A stretch of DNA of 64,000 nt, taken from the NCBI RefSeq assembly GCF_918797505.1, contig NC_092796.1, forward strand, positions 28,406,098 through 28,470,097, written 5' to 3'. The notes under the pieces were generated by a model. The model was not told the DNA's origin. It made no database searches and was given only the letters and a program-made list of their open reading frames with translations. Source of the DNA: Bemisia tabaci. Taxonomy: Eukaryota > Arthropoda > Insecta > Hemiptera > Aleyrodidae. The position numbers and the translations under genes were made by a program. The stretch's first letter is position 1, and each line of letters begins with the position of its first letter. Below, piece by piece: positions 54,101-63,201 of the stretch.

Positions 54101-57100
54101 TAAAACAGATAATTTTTTACAAGAATGTACCTGAGCAATTTTTGTCCAAAAATGTCCTGATTTTTGCATAAGATCAAAAGACAAATCAGTGAAATTTTCA
54201 GTTAGAAATTCCCAATATTCTCCTGGTAAAAATGCAATTTGCGATTGGAATTCGGCATCATTGATATGTAGTTACGTTCTTTTGTCAGGAAAACTACCAA
54301 CACTGGTTCCGGCAACTACTGACACGTTTGTTCGTAGAAAAAGACTCTTCATTGATTTAACAATCCTGTAAAAAGACTGCGTAGCGTTTAAAAACAAGAA
54401 GAAAAGTTTTAAAACCTGAAAAAAAAACCATTCATGGATCATCATCCTGCTTGATGAGAGCAACTATAGACAGTTTCTTCTTTGTTTTTTTTTTCATGTG
54501 TAAGATTCGTGGTGTTGTTGTTGTTTCATGATACGAATCTCCACCCTAAGTCTCTTAAAATTTTTTTTTATGTTTTTATTTTTGAAAGTATGAAGCTGTC
54601 ATAGAACCATCAAGTGAAGGAATAGTTCACCACATGGAGGTGTTCCACTGCGTCGCTGGTCCAGGAGATGAGATTCCAGATTATGCTGGTTCATGCTCAG
54701 ACTTCGAGAGACCTGAGAAAACCAAAGTCTGCAAAAAAGTCATCGCGGCCTGGGCAATGGGAGCCACACCGTTCTTTTACCCTAAGGTGAGGTATTTACT
54801 TTTAAGTTTTAATTATGATCAAAGTTGTTCTCCTCTCGTCTGGTTAAAGAAACAAGAAATCCCATCATACCTACCTCAGTGGCGTTCTTTCATCGAAAAT
54901 GTGAGGGAAGCACCCAAGACCTGAAACGTTACATGCAGATTAAGCTGTTTCCCATTCTGCCTCCAATTTTTGAGGTAGGTAAAAAAAACTCCTATCATAT
55001 GCAGCAATACGATGGTGAAATTGCAGACATGCTTATCTCTCGGTTTACGGCGCACAGTGGATCGAATCAATTAGAGAGGTCCAGAGATTCTAGGGTGACC
55101 GACCGACTGAACGATAGCAGAACTGCCGTGCTAAGGAGAAACGCCGTATGAGCCTTCAGGCGTTGCCAAATTTCCTCTGGCAAATCACTAATTTTCAGAA
55201 AATTTATTGAATTTTTTCTCTGCCAATTTCTCAGACAATTTTGTTTTTAATTTGATCTAAAGTGTCTGAAAATTGCAAGGAAAAAAATTTATAAGTTTTC
55301 TCAAAAATGAACATTTCATCCGAGGAAATTTGGCAACTCTCGAATGTTCATACGGCGTTCTTCTTTAGCACGGTAGAGAAAGGGTATCTGTGGTTCGTAA
55401 TTAGAACCCATCTCCCAATAATTCATTATAGAACATAATGCAAAATCTGGTGAAATAATATTGAATCTCTCCATCGTTTGCAGGAGGCAGGTTTGCCAAT
55501 CGGAGGACCAGATTATAATTTATACGTCATGCTTGAGGTGCACTACCATAATCCTGATAGAAGAGCAGGTTTGTAATCTATCTATATATTTAATATCCTA
55601 AGGCTTTTTTTGTCCTTCTTCAGTTTGTGCTAATTGGCCTTGTTCAGCCCCCTTGGAGTACCCGTTGATAGGTATTTTTTTTTTTTGGCTTAACCCATCA
55701 AACGGGGCTCCAGAGTTGAAACAGTTTCATGCTAACATTGCTATAACCTGCTACCATTGCGTTTTGACCGCATAAAAGAAGAAAAAAAATGTCAATTTCT
55801 TTGTGACTTTGTATGTTAAAATACTGTCGTGCTTATTGTTGTGAGAAAATTTCCCGAACCTAAGTTTTGCCTATTCTAAAAAAAGAAAGGAATATACGAA
55901 TACATTACACCTGCAGAGAACCACCTAGGAGAGAAGATTGTATTTTTAGAGATCGAGATGATTTAATCGCATAAAGCAAATTCATTTCTCCCTTTTATAG
56001 AATGAGGTACTTATAATTTCACAGATGTCATCGATAGTTCCGGCATCCAGTTGACACTGACATCCAGACTACGACCATATGACGCAGGTGTGATGGAACT
56101 GGGATTAGAATACACGAATAAAATGGCGATACCCCCTCAGCAATCCTACTTTCCTCTAACAGGGTTTTGTGTCCCGGAGTGCACTGCCGTGGTAAGTAAT
56201 ACCGAATTTAAAGAGTAGCAATGCAACATTAAGTTAAATCGGTTAACGAAACTTCATAACTTCAACTTCAACTAACATAACTTCATCTAAGTGGACGCGA
56301 TACTGATAGTAGCGCCTGCTAGGATGCAACTATTCGTGCTCAGTGGATGTCTGCGTTGCAAACTCACAGAATTGAAGGCGCTTTGGCTATCTTTTTTCTC
56401 ATTACAGCAAAGCAACTGGCGGCTTTCTGTCCGTTCTGTTTCAAGGCGCCGAGGGCTTGTAACACGTTGCACATTAGCATGAAAAGGTGAATTGCAACGT
56501 ATTAATTTGCAGTACAAGACAGAGAATTTCTTAGATTCGTGATTCTTTGCAAGCTAACGAACACTCTAATTTGGACTGAATGTACCAAAAAAGGAGCTAA
56601 GTGATTTATTTGTTGAGAATATACTAAGTGATAAGTGAATTGACGAACCATTTTCTTCTTCTGAAAAAATCACAGGTCACAGTAATGATTTAGTATCCTT
56701 AATGTAAATTTATTTTTTTTATTTTTTAATTCTTTTTACACGTAGGCTTATGGATGAGGAAAAACCTTGAACCATATTTTTGAAGCCCTTTTTCTGTTTG
56801 AAGAATCGTTATTTGGTTTCTTTCTGCCGAGCTCAACTTGATTATATTTCCCCTCATTGCGTTTATTGCGCTGCTACTTTTGCCACAGTTTTATGTAAAA
56901 GTTACTAAAATCGATTTAACTCGCTCCACCAAGAGCCAAGAGATGCCAACTTTCAGTTGAACATAAGTATTTACGCAAACATATTCTGTCTATCATGTAT
57001 TTCTAGATGGACTTCTTTTGTGTTTTTTTTTTATTTTCTGTATTGAATTTTAGTGTAAGAGGAGAAAAATGTACCTGATGGGCAGGCTCAAGTGAAACAA

Positions 57101-60100
57101 AGCACAAAATGATAGATTTTTTTAAAAAAAAAAAAACTTTCTTTGGCACTTATCAATGGATTATTACGTTAGTAATAGTGGTCACTTTCAACGGGTAAAT
57201 GATGATCGATTCCTTGCAGATTTACACAAGATTCATAAAAAAAATTCTCTAAAATTTCAACAGGGAATTCCTCCTGAAGGGATCATTATATTTGGATCGC
57301 AATTGCACACCCATTTATGTGGGTACCGGATTTACACTAGACATATCAGGGACGGACGGGAGTTGGTTGAGGTTAATCGAGATAACCACTACAGCCCTCA
57401 TTTTCAGGAGATCAGACTTCTCAAACAACCAGCCCACATTCTTCCTGTAAGTTTCCTCCTTCACATTCAATTTATTTATTTTTATAAATTTAGTGCGTGC
57501 GATTGTCTGAAGAAAAACCACGGCAGTTTTGAAGAATTGACGTTGAGTAGTTTTCCACTTGAAAAATAAAGTATGACAGGAAGTCTACAACATCAAAGAC
57601 CGGGAGACGTGTGGTCTGGTAGTTTCAGCGTCAATATACCTCAGTCTGTTTCACACAGAAGTAGCGTGGCACATAGGTATTCATAATAGATCACTGCTAA
57701 TAAAAAGTAACTGCCTGCTGGAGACGTATTTTTAGCACCCACGGCACTTCACAGAAAATTTTTTTTCTGGTGGTATTATTTTGACTAAAAGCGTCATTCT
57801 CAATCGACAAAATTTGTTTTTTTTTTCCAGTTTAATCCGTGCAGATTTATCTTAAAGTCAGTTTTTTGTGTTAAAGAAACGTTGTTTCGATATCGTTTTT
57901 TAACTTAAATTTACCCATAGCAAAACGGCGCTTTTTTAACTCACAAAAACTGATGTTGACCTAAATCCGTGCGGATTTAACTTTAAAAAAATAAAAAATA
58001 TATTTGGTTGACAAGAAACGACGCTGCAGGGCCGGATTCACCTACTTGCCGCCCATGGACCGCCTATATTTCACCGCCCCCTTCTCATTCGTTTTGAAAC
58101 TCGACAAAAACCATCAAATGAACGTGCCAGTGGGGGAGGGGTGCATAAGACGCATTTACTCATGTTGAACATATTTTTTGGGAAAGCCCTGTCAACACTA
58201 CTGGCAAAAGTTCACGAAACTTTGCGCGAAAGTTAAGTTCCGTAAACGTGCTCTCTGTGTGGACAAGGCCTTCCATTCGTAAGAAATGAACGAAAAAAAT
58301 ATAAAAGAACAAACATAAACGTGGTCCAATGATTTTAACTTCCACCGTCGCGCCGCCGCGCAGGCCGCACCGTGTTGGACGCAATGCCTGAAGTATTCAC
58401 GTGGTCTTGTAGGCGCTAGCGTTTCACGCTGACCGCAATGGCCGCACTGTGTTTGATGTAATGCGTGAAGTATTCGTGCAGTCTTGTAGGCGCTAATATG
58501 TGTTACATGCCGATCGCCGCGCCGAGGGCTTCTCCTTTTCATCTCAGGTTCTCGTTATCTTTTCTCTGGAAGTCGCGCCGTTCCAGGCCAAATTGCGTGT
58601 TTGGTCGCTCTCTTAGCTCGAGTTATTGAATGTGCTGTCTCTTGTATCACTAAGAGACGACAAAATTAGAAATTACTATACTCTCAGGAAATGAGAGATT
58701 TTGTCGCCTTTTCTCGTTTGTAATTTTGTTTTTATAAATCCGATTTTCTTTTATACCTACACTTTAAAAAATTGCAAATTTTTGCCGCCCCTAAGATTTT
58801 CCGCCATGGGCCGCGGCCCACGTGGCCACCCCCTTAATCCGGCCCTGCGACGCTGTAAGTCAAAATAATATCTCAAGAAATTTTTTTTTCAGTGTTTGCT
58901 TCGCTCATCCTTGTCGCTCGCAGTACAACTGCGTTAAGTCTATTCCTTCTCCGATTAATTTTCTCTCCTTTTTCCAAGGGCGACGCTTTGATCACGGAAT
59001 GCATTTATCACACGATGGACCGAAAGAACATCACCGTCGGAGGGGAGTCGATAACGGATGAGATGTGTGTCAACTATGTCCACTATTACCCTGCCGTCAA
59101 TCTTGAAGTGTGCAAAAGCTCAATTACCCTCAATAACTTGAATACATTTTTTAGATCACTAAAAGAGTAAGTCGTATTTTTAATACGTGCATAGAGCACA
59201 CATGAAAAAACATGCGAATAACATGAGTCAGAGTTTGTAGCGTTAATTAGAGTTCTTTTTTAAAAATCGGAATGACCGGCCACAGTGCGAAACCACATAT
59301 CTTCATTGCGGTGTTTCAAAATATCCGTTCCTTATTTTATTTTCTCCCGGGGAAACAAGTCAATTTCATAGCTTTAAAATACAGAATTTTCTGCTAATCA
59401 AGAAGAAAAATCAAGGAAGTTTTCAAGAAATTACAAGGCCTGGTTTTTTAAAGAGGAAATCGAGGATGACAGGAAATTTACAACGTCGCTTCGTAGAATT
59501 CCTTTATCACGGTATATATAAAAGAAAAATGTTCTCAATGTACAACCTATGAGAAAAAAACACTAAAAAAAATTAAGGCTAGGTACGTGAAACAAGGCAA
59601 ATTCTGGTAAAAACCTTTCAAGTGAGCAAGTGGCGTGGCGTGCTTTGCGATCTATCGATTAATCTGCCATTTAAGCCTATGAAAAAGGATCGATATACCT
59701 ACAGAATGTCCGCAACGAACGCCTTAAAACTCGATTCTTTACATTGGCTTCAAATGAGGAAATATCGATAATCGATCATTCACGGCTCACTGGAAAAAAA
59801 CACATTGGATCTAGAGTCCAGACTCTTGAAAACATTGACAAGAAAAAATACTCTTGATCCAATCGGATTTTCGCTTGAATCGAAACGAAATCCGCTTAAA
59901 TTAAGAGGCTTAATTCTTGATTTTAGTTAGATTCTGTATTCTGATCGAATCAAGATTACTTTTTCATTGGATCTAGAGTGTAGACTCTTAAAAACATAGA
60001 CATGAAAAAGTACTCATGATTCAATCAGAATCCAGCTTTAACCAAGAACCAAGCCTCTTAATTTAAGCGGATTTCGTTTTGATTCACGCAAAGATCCGAT

Positions 60101-60461
60101 TGAATCAAGAGTATTTTTTCTTGTGAATGTTTTCAAGAGTCTAGACTCTAGATCTAATGTGTTTTTTTTCCAGTGCTCGCCACTAAAATGAGCCTTTTAA
60201 TGATACTGATTTGAATGTCATGGCTTTTTCAGATGGGAAAATCAAGACACGAGCGAAGAGAAAGGCGTGGTCGAGAACTTTAATTCAATTGAGTGGACAC
60301 CGATGCGGGCCCGCCTTCTCGATGAGCTTTTCAAACAGAGCACAATGTCATTCTCCTGCAATCAGAGCAACGGAGCTCGCTTTCCCGGCGATTGGGAAAA
60401 TCTTCCGACCGTCCCCGTCCCCTATGCTTTACCCCCGAAACCCCGCAAATGCCTCATCTAA
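50788..60461 (+). CDS. Tbh: Tyramine beta-hydroxylase (copper type II monooxygenase), complete, nine exons
   Basis: Nine plus-strand exons join in frame to 592 codons plus stop: 50788-51105, 51750-51896, 53550-53813, 54589-54786, 55484-55568, 56025-56191, 57264-57446, 58979-59166 and 60233-60461. The protein starts with a hydrophobic signal segment (MLQSLFILLLYATRSLA), then a DOMON domain (about 40-150), then the two copper domains. All ligands expected from dopamine beta-hydroxylase/PHM are present: H257, H258 and H329 for CuH; H408, H410 and M483 for CuM. They are spaced as I recall for human DBH. The family hydroxylates the beta carbon of phenylethylamines using O2 and ascorbate in secretory vesicles; in insects the product is octopamine from tyramine. 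The C-terminal SFSCNQSNGARFPGDWEN favours the DBH/Tbh branch over MOXD1-like relatives, which remain the main alternative. The start at 50788 is chosen for the signal peptide; an in-frame ATG at 50713 would place it internally. Confidence 0.88.
51750..51896 (+). CDS. Tbh: Tbh exon 2: DOMON end
   Basis: 49 codons, acceptor TTATCGTAG|GATG and donor ATTGAG|GTAAG, phase 0. DVHTDEEGRIFVDEQNDCLN through FDTCDSGDYVIE is classic for the family. Confidence 0.93.
52649..52893. mobile_element. GTGCGAAACCAC-family element in Tbh intron 2
   Basis: GGCCGTACTGTGAGACCACG on the left, ACACTTCGGCC on the right. The interior TTCTTACAGAATCTTCCTCC, AAGAAAGTTTTCAAGAAATT and ATTGAAAAAATTAAGC is shared with 59267-59510 and 62561-62800. 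The 92-codon frame over it is repeat-derived. Confidence 0.7.
53262..53514. mobile_element. 4-bp-TSD foldback MITE (TGTT) in Tbh intron 2
   Basis: CTGCCGTTCTAAGGAAAAA to TTCCTTAGCACGGCAG, 253 bp, TGTT on both sides; ends 35 bp before exon 3. Confidence 0.93.
53550..53813 (+). CDS. Tbh: Tbh exon 3
   Basis: 88 codons, acceptor TTCTTCTCAG|GAAG and donor ATTGCG|GTAAGA. It begins EGTTHIVWVKG and ends near TTYWCTLHKLPEELREKHHI, the entry to the first copper domain. A MITE ends only 35 bp upstream of the exon. Confidence 0.92.
53850..53935. repeat. Fragment of the hAT internal tandem unit, Tbh intron 3
   Basis: AGTGCAATGCGTGAAGTATT, AGTCTTGTAGGCGCTAATAT and CTGCCGACCG match the unit at 58380-58510. 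Confidence 0.75.
54589..54786 (+). CDS. Tbh: Tbh exon 4: CuH ligands H257/H258
   Basis: 66 codons, acceptor TTTTGAAAG|TATG and donor CCTAAG|GTGAGG. Contains SSEGIVHHMEVFHC and AAWAMGATPFFYPK, diagnostic of the superfamily. Confidence 0.95.
55123..55376. mobile_element. 4-bp-TSD foldback MITE (AGAA) in Tbh intron 4
   Basis: CTGCCGTGCTAAGGAGAAA to TTCTTTAGCACGGTAG, 254 bp, AGAA on both sides. A tip of the CACAGTGGATCGA family (GGCGCACAGTGGATCGAATC) lies just left at 55049-55080. Confidence 0.93.
55484..55568 (+). CDS. Tbh: Tbh exon 5: CuH ligand H329
   Basis: 85 bp leaving in phase 1 at GAGCAG|GTTTGT. Contains EAGLPIGGPDYN and LEVHYHNP. Confidence 0.93.
56025..56191 (+). CDS. Tbh: Tbh exon 6
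   Basis: Enters in phase 1 at TTTCACAG|ATGTC, leaves in phase 0 at GCCGTG|GTAAGT. Contains DSSGIQLTLTSRLRPYDAGV, MELGLEYT and PLTGFCVPECT. Confidence 0.93.
56310..56420. repeat. Dispersed core repeat in Tbh intron 6
   Basis: GGATGCAACTATTCGTGCTC, GGATGTCTGCGTTGCAAAC and GAATTGAAGGCGC match the cores at 22735 and 48660-48720. Confidence 0.65.
57264..57446 (+). CDS. Tbh: Tbh exon 7: CuM ligands H408/H410
   Basis: 61 codons, acceptor TTTCAACAG|GGAA and donor CTTCCT|GTAAGT. Contains IIIFGSQLHTHLCGYRI and NRDNHYSPHFQEIRLL. Confidence 0.95.
58027..58847. mobile_element. hAT element, 821 bp, duplication CGACGCTG, in Tbh intron 7
   Basis: Ends CAGGGCCGGATTCACC and TTAATCCGGCCCTG. CGACGCTG repeated at 58019-58026 and 58848-58855. 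Reverse orientation to 30697-31506. The internal array has two units. Confidence 0.94.
58979..59166 (+). CDS. Tbh: Tbh exon 8: CuM ligand M483
   Basis: 188 bp, acceptor TTTTTCCAAG|GGCG, donor AAAGA|GTAAGT, leaving in phase 2. Contains GDALITECIYHTMDRKN and TDEMCVNYVHYYPAVNLEVC. A hAT element ends 130 bp upstream. Confidence 0.94.
59267..59510. mobile_element. GTGCGAAACCAC-family element in Tbh intron 8
   Basis: GGCCACAGTGCGAAACCACA on the left; the interior AATCAAGGAAGTTTTCAAG matches the relatives. The right end is unclear. Confidence 0.65.
59628..60184. mobile_element. ATCGAT MITE with hairpin inserted in its right end, Tbh intron 8
   Basis: Starts CAAGTGGCGTGGCGTGC; the right end CACGGCTC|GCCACTA is split by the hairpin at 59789-60174. 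Flanks AAGTGAGC and AAATGAGC match at seven of eight positions. Confidence 0.8.
59789..60174. mobile_element. ACTGG/CCAGT hairpin element, long copy, duplication GCTC
   Basis: 386 bp with GCTC on both sides (59785-59788 and 60175-60178). An internal repeat of the arm (TTGGATCTAGAGTGTAGACTC near 59970) explains the extra length over ~233 bp. Confidence 0.88.
60233..60461 (+). CDS. Tbh: Tbh exon 9: C-terminus and stop
   Basis: Acceptor GGCTTTTTCAG|ATGG, 75 codons and TAA. Contains NFNSIEWTPMRARLLDELF and FSCNQSNGARFPGDWE, ending KPRKCLI. Confidence 0.92.
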
Positions 60462-60672
60462 GAGGATCCACACTGATGTTCTTCATTCGGACCTTGATAT
60501 GACACTTACAGCAGCATAACGATGACCAAAGTCGAAAAAATGTATCTCCGATCGAAACATTACCATCTTCACTCATGCCTCTTTTTTTTACCAAAAGAAA
60601 ATGAGAAACTAACAGTTTTGCCTCGTAAATTTTCCTCAGTTCGTAAAAAACAAATTGCATCGGATATTTTGT

Positions 60673-60940
60673 CAGAGGCGGATCCAGCCATTTGGCAACA
60701 CTGGATTTCCGCTTTTTAAAGCTATGCTAAGTAATCGATTCTTCTCGGAGCACCTGGCCCCTGCAAAAATCGATACATTTCCATAGGTAGGTTCAAATGG
60801 ATCCCCCATGATTTGTGGTTTGAAAGAGAGCAGTGGAGGTTAGGAGTCGGAGAGCGCGAGGGAGTGCTGTAAAGCGACTTATATGTATGTAGGTTCAAAT
60901 GGAGACAAGACAATGTTGCCAATTTGCTGGATCCGCCAAT
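60673..60940. mobile_element. hAT-like element with CAGAGGCGGATCCAGC end
   Basis: CAGAGGCGGATCCAGCCATT on the left and TTTGCTGGATCCGCC on the right are inverted. TAATCGATTC and AAATCGATAC inside recall the ATCGAT MITEs. It lies in the 3' flank or 3' UTR of Tbh. Confidence 0.7.
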
Positions 60941-61145
60941 GTGTTCAGGTTTTCTTGGGGGAGGGGGCATTCGCTACACCGCAAAGCAACTTTTCAAAAA
61001 TATATTAATTCCTCTACTGACGTACATTTGTAGGGATATGGAGGATTATGCACACATTAAACGGAAATTTGTAAACCTTTGTACTCATAACTTGATGGAT
61101 CTTGATATTCTGTCCATTTATTTTAATTTGAGTCGTTATTCCTTC

Positions 61146-61151
61146 AATAAA
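61146..61151 (+). terminator. AATAAA, possible Tbh polyadenylation signal
   Basis: AATAAA about 690 bp past the Tbh stop. A second one follows at about 61311. Either could end the transcript. Confidence 0.35.
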
Positions 61152-61451
61152 GAAATCCATGTATTATTTAGTATTCTCAAAATGTTTTATGCTCCACAGC
61201 CTGATGAGTCACTAACCCACTTTTAAATGTTCCGAATATTCGATACGACTGTCATGACTCAAACAATATGAATACAATACTCGCAGGAATCGAAATCTTC
61301 TCCATTTACCAATAAAAACAAAGCCCTCACAAGCAGATTTTTTTCATTTGTCCTCATTGTTTTGTGTGTAATTCTGAAGAAGACAGCGGGAGGCACTGTC
61401 AGTTGCGGTTGAAAGAAGAAAACTTAGGCCACGGAGTAAAATTGCACGACT

Positions 61452-61576
61452 ATGGACGTATTTCTTTCAAACGGAACTTTATGTGCATTATGACTTGACC
61501 CCTGTTATGGACATATTCCCATGGGTCTCAGGGCTCATGTCTTAATGCACATAGTTCTGTTTGGTAGAAATACGTC
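61452..61576. mobile_element. Foldback of the 'GGACGTATTTATG' family, copy 4
   Basis: GGACGTATTTCTTTCAAACG and GTAGAAATACGTCC are the outer ends; ACTTTATGTGCATTATGAC is mirrored by GTCTTAATGCACATAGTTC. Confidence 0.75.
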
Positions 61577-61824
61577 CTTTTGATGATCAACTGCGATGCA
61601 ACACTGCAACAGCTTGGAGGGTGATTGCGGCCGTTCTAAATTTCTATCTCCAATTTGTTCTTAGGAGGAAATTAGGCCCGCTTGAATGCTTCCAAGTTTC
61701 AAAATGTGGTCCCCAAGCACCAAGAAGGAGAAATTAATCACGAAAACGAGAAATAACGATGTTTGCATTTTCCAATCAAATAAGAGGGCGTTATTCTTCG
61801 TTATTGGACGCGTGTTGGGTCATA

Positions 61825-62077
61825 CTGCCGTGCTAAGGAAAAACGCCGTATGAACATTCGAGAGTTCCCAAATTTCCTCCAATAAAATGTTCATTTTTGA
61901 GGAAAATTATGAATATTTTTCCGTGACATTTTTTGACACTTTAGATCAAATTACGAACAAAATTACCTGAGAAATTGAAAGAAAAATATTCAAACATTTT
62001 GCTGAAAATTAGTGATTTGCCACAGGAAATTTGGCAACGTCTGAAGGCTTATACGGCATTTTTCCTTAGCACGGCAG
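61825..62077. mobile_element. 4-bp-TSD foldback MITE (CATA)
   Basis: CTGCCGTGCTAAGGAAAAA to TTCCTTAGCACGGCAG, 253 bp, CATA on both sides. Confidence 0.94.
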
Positions 62078-62081
62078 CATA

Positions 62082-62555
62082 CACGTGACGGTTTATGGAA
62101 GGTGCATTAGCCGAGTTTTAAACTGCATTCATTTCAAATCATCTGTCGTGCTTCCCATCCTGATCAGTAGGCATAATGAAGACAGCTCTGGAGCACTCGG
62201 AAATAAATGACGTAACAATATCTGGACTTCTCCAAAAAAAATTTGATAAAATGTGGTTTTTCTAGAACAATTTTGAACATTTTCCCCGGAAATTTTCAGA
62301 GAAGTCTATTCGCACTTGAAGGAATCGTATCTAAACATTTCAAGGAAAACTTATCATGGAATGTTAAAGTTGATTGGATCATACATTATTTCCACGATCA
62401 ATCCTCTTTCCATACTTTTAATAGTTAACGTATTACTGTCTAGCAAGAATCAATCAACTCCTGAGAAAAGTTGTTAATCACAAGAGCTAAAAAATATGGC
62501 GAAAATGGTCCTTTATATGCTTTTAAAGACTGAAGTGGAATGTTATGCATAACTA
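62082..62555. other. Unassigned AT-rich sequence
   Basis: 62240-62350 weakly resembles the 4-bp-TSD MITE interior (TTTGATAAAATGTGG, GAAATTTTCAGAGAAG), so a heavily decayed copy is possible. Confidence 0.4.
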
Positions 62556-62560
62556 CAGTG

Positions 62561-62800
62561 TAAGTCGGCAATCACTAAACTCGTTTGCGGTGTTTGAAAA
62601 TCTCCGCCTCTATGCTATTTTTAAAGGAGAACAAATTGACATCATTCCTTGAAGTTTGTGCAGAATTTTCCTCGCACAGGGAGGAAAAATCACGGAAGTT
62701 TTAAAGAATTGCCGTTGAGTTGTTTTCCGTTTAAAAAATAAAGTATGACAGGGAGTCTGCGACGTCGCAAACCGAGTTATTATGTGATTGCCGACTTTTA
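62561..62800. mobile_element. Element with TAAGTCGGCAATCAC ends
   Basis: TAAGTCGGCAATCAC and GTGATTGCCGACTTTTA are inverted. The interior TTTGAAAATCTCCGC, GAAGTTTTAAAGAATTGCCG and AAAGTATGACAGGGAGTCTG is shared with the GTGCGAAACCAC family. Confidence 0.75.
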
Positions 62801-62950
62801 TTACACCGTCGCTAGGCGGAAAAAAGCCCGCAGAACTGAATTTCCCGGCAAAAAAAGGCGCGAAAAATTATCCAATCAAATTCTGTCCTGGCAATAAATG
62901 GTGCAAAACATTATCCAATCAAACTCTGTGAAAACCAAGAGCTGAAATAA

Positions 62951-62960
62951 GTCACGTGAC
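62951..62960. promoter_or_regulatory. Palindromic E-box GTCACGTGAC
   Basis: A perfect 10-bp palindrome with a CACGTG core, 140 bp upstream of the ATG at 63100. A reasonable bHLH binding site (for example Myc/Max or MITF type), but position and sequence are the only evidence. Confidence 0.4.
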
Positions 62961-63099
62961 TTGTCTCATGTTTTGTTTTGAGGTTATGTATTTGTTTTGG
63001 ATAAGTGCGTGCACGTGAACCACAAGAAGTTATTGATTTGATTGAAAGTGCACATTGTGAAGGCTCCATTCATGTGATATTCATTTTTGGTGAACAATT

Positions 63100-63201
63100 A
63101 TGGCTTTGTCTAGAAGTAAAGAGTACAAAAAGAAAGCTGAAGAGTTTTTGAAAAACCGAAAGAATGCCAACAACCTTGTGGAGCTTGCAGCAGATTTAGA
63201 C
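63100..63201 (+). CDS. First exon of a gene running off the window (possibly nucleolar complex protein 4)
   Basis: ATG at 63100 in good context (AACAATTATGG) opens 34 codons ending at donor GAC|GTGAGA in phase 0: MALSRSKEYKKKAEEFLKNR then KNANNLVELAADLD. It is basic then helical. The sequence reminds me of the start of Noc4-like ribosome-assembly proteins, and an E-box promoter would suit such a gene, but 34 residues are too few to be sure. No second exon is visible before 64000. Confidence 0.6.
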
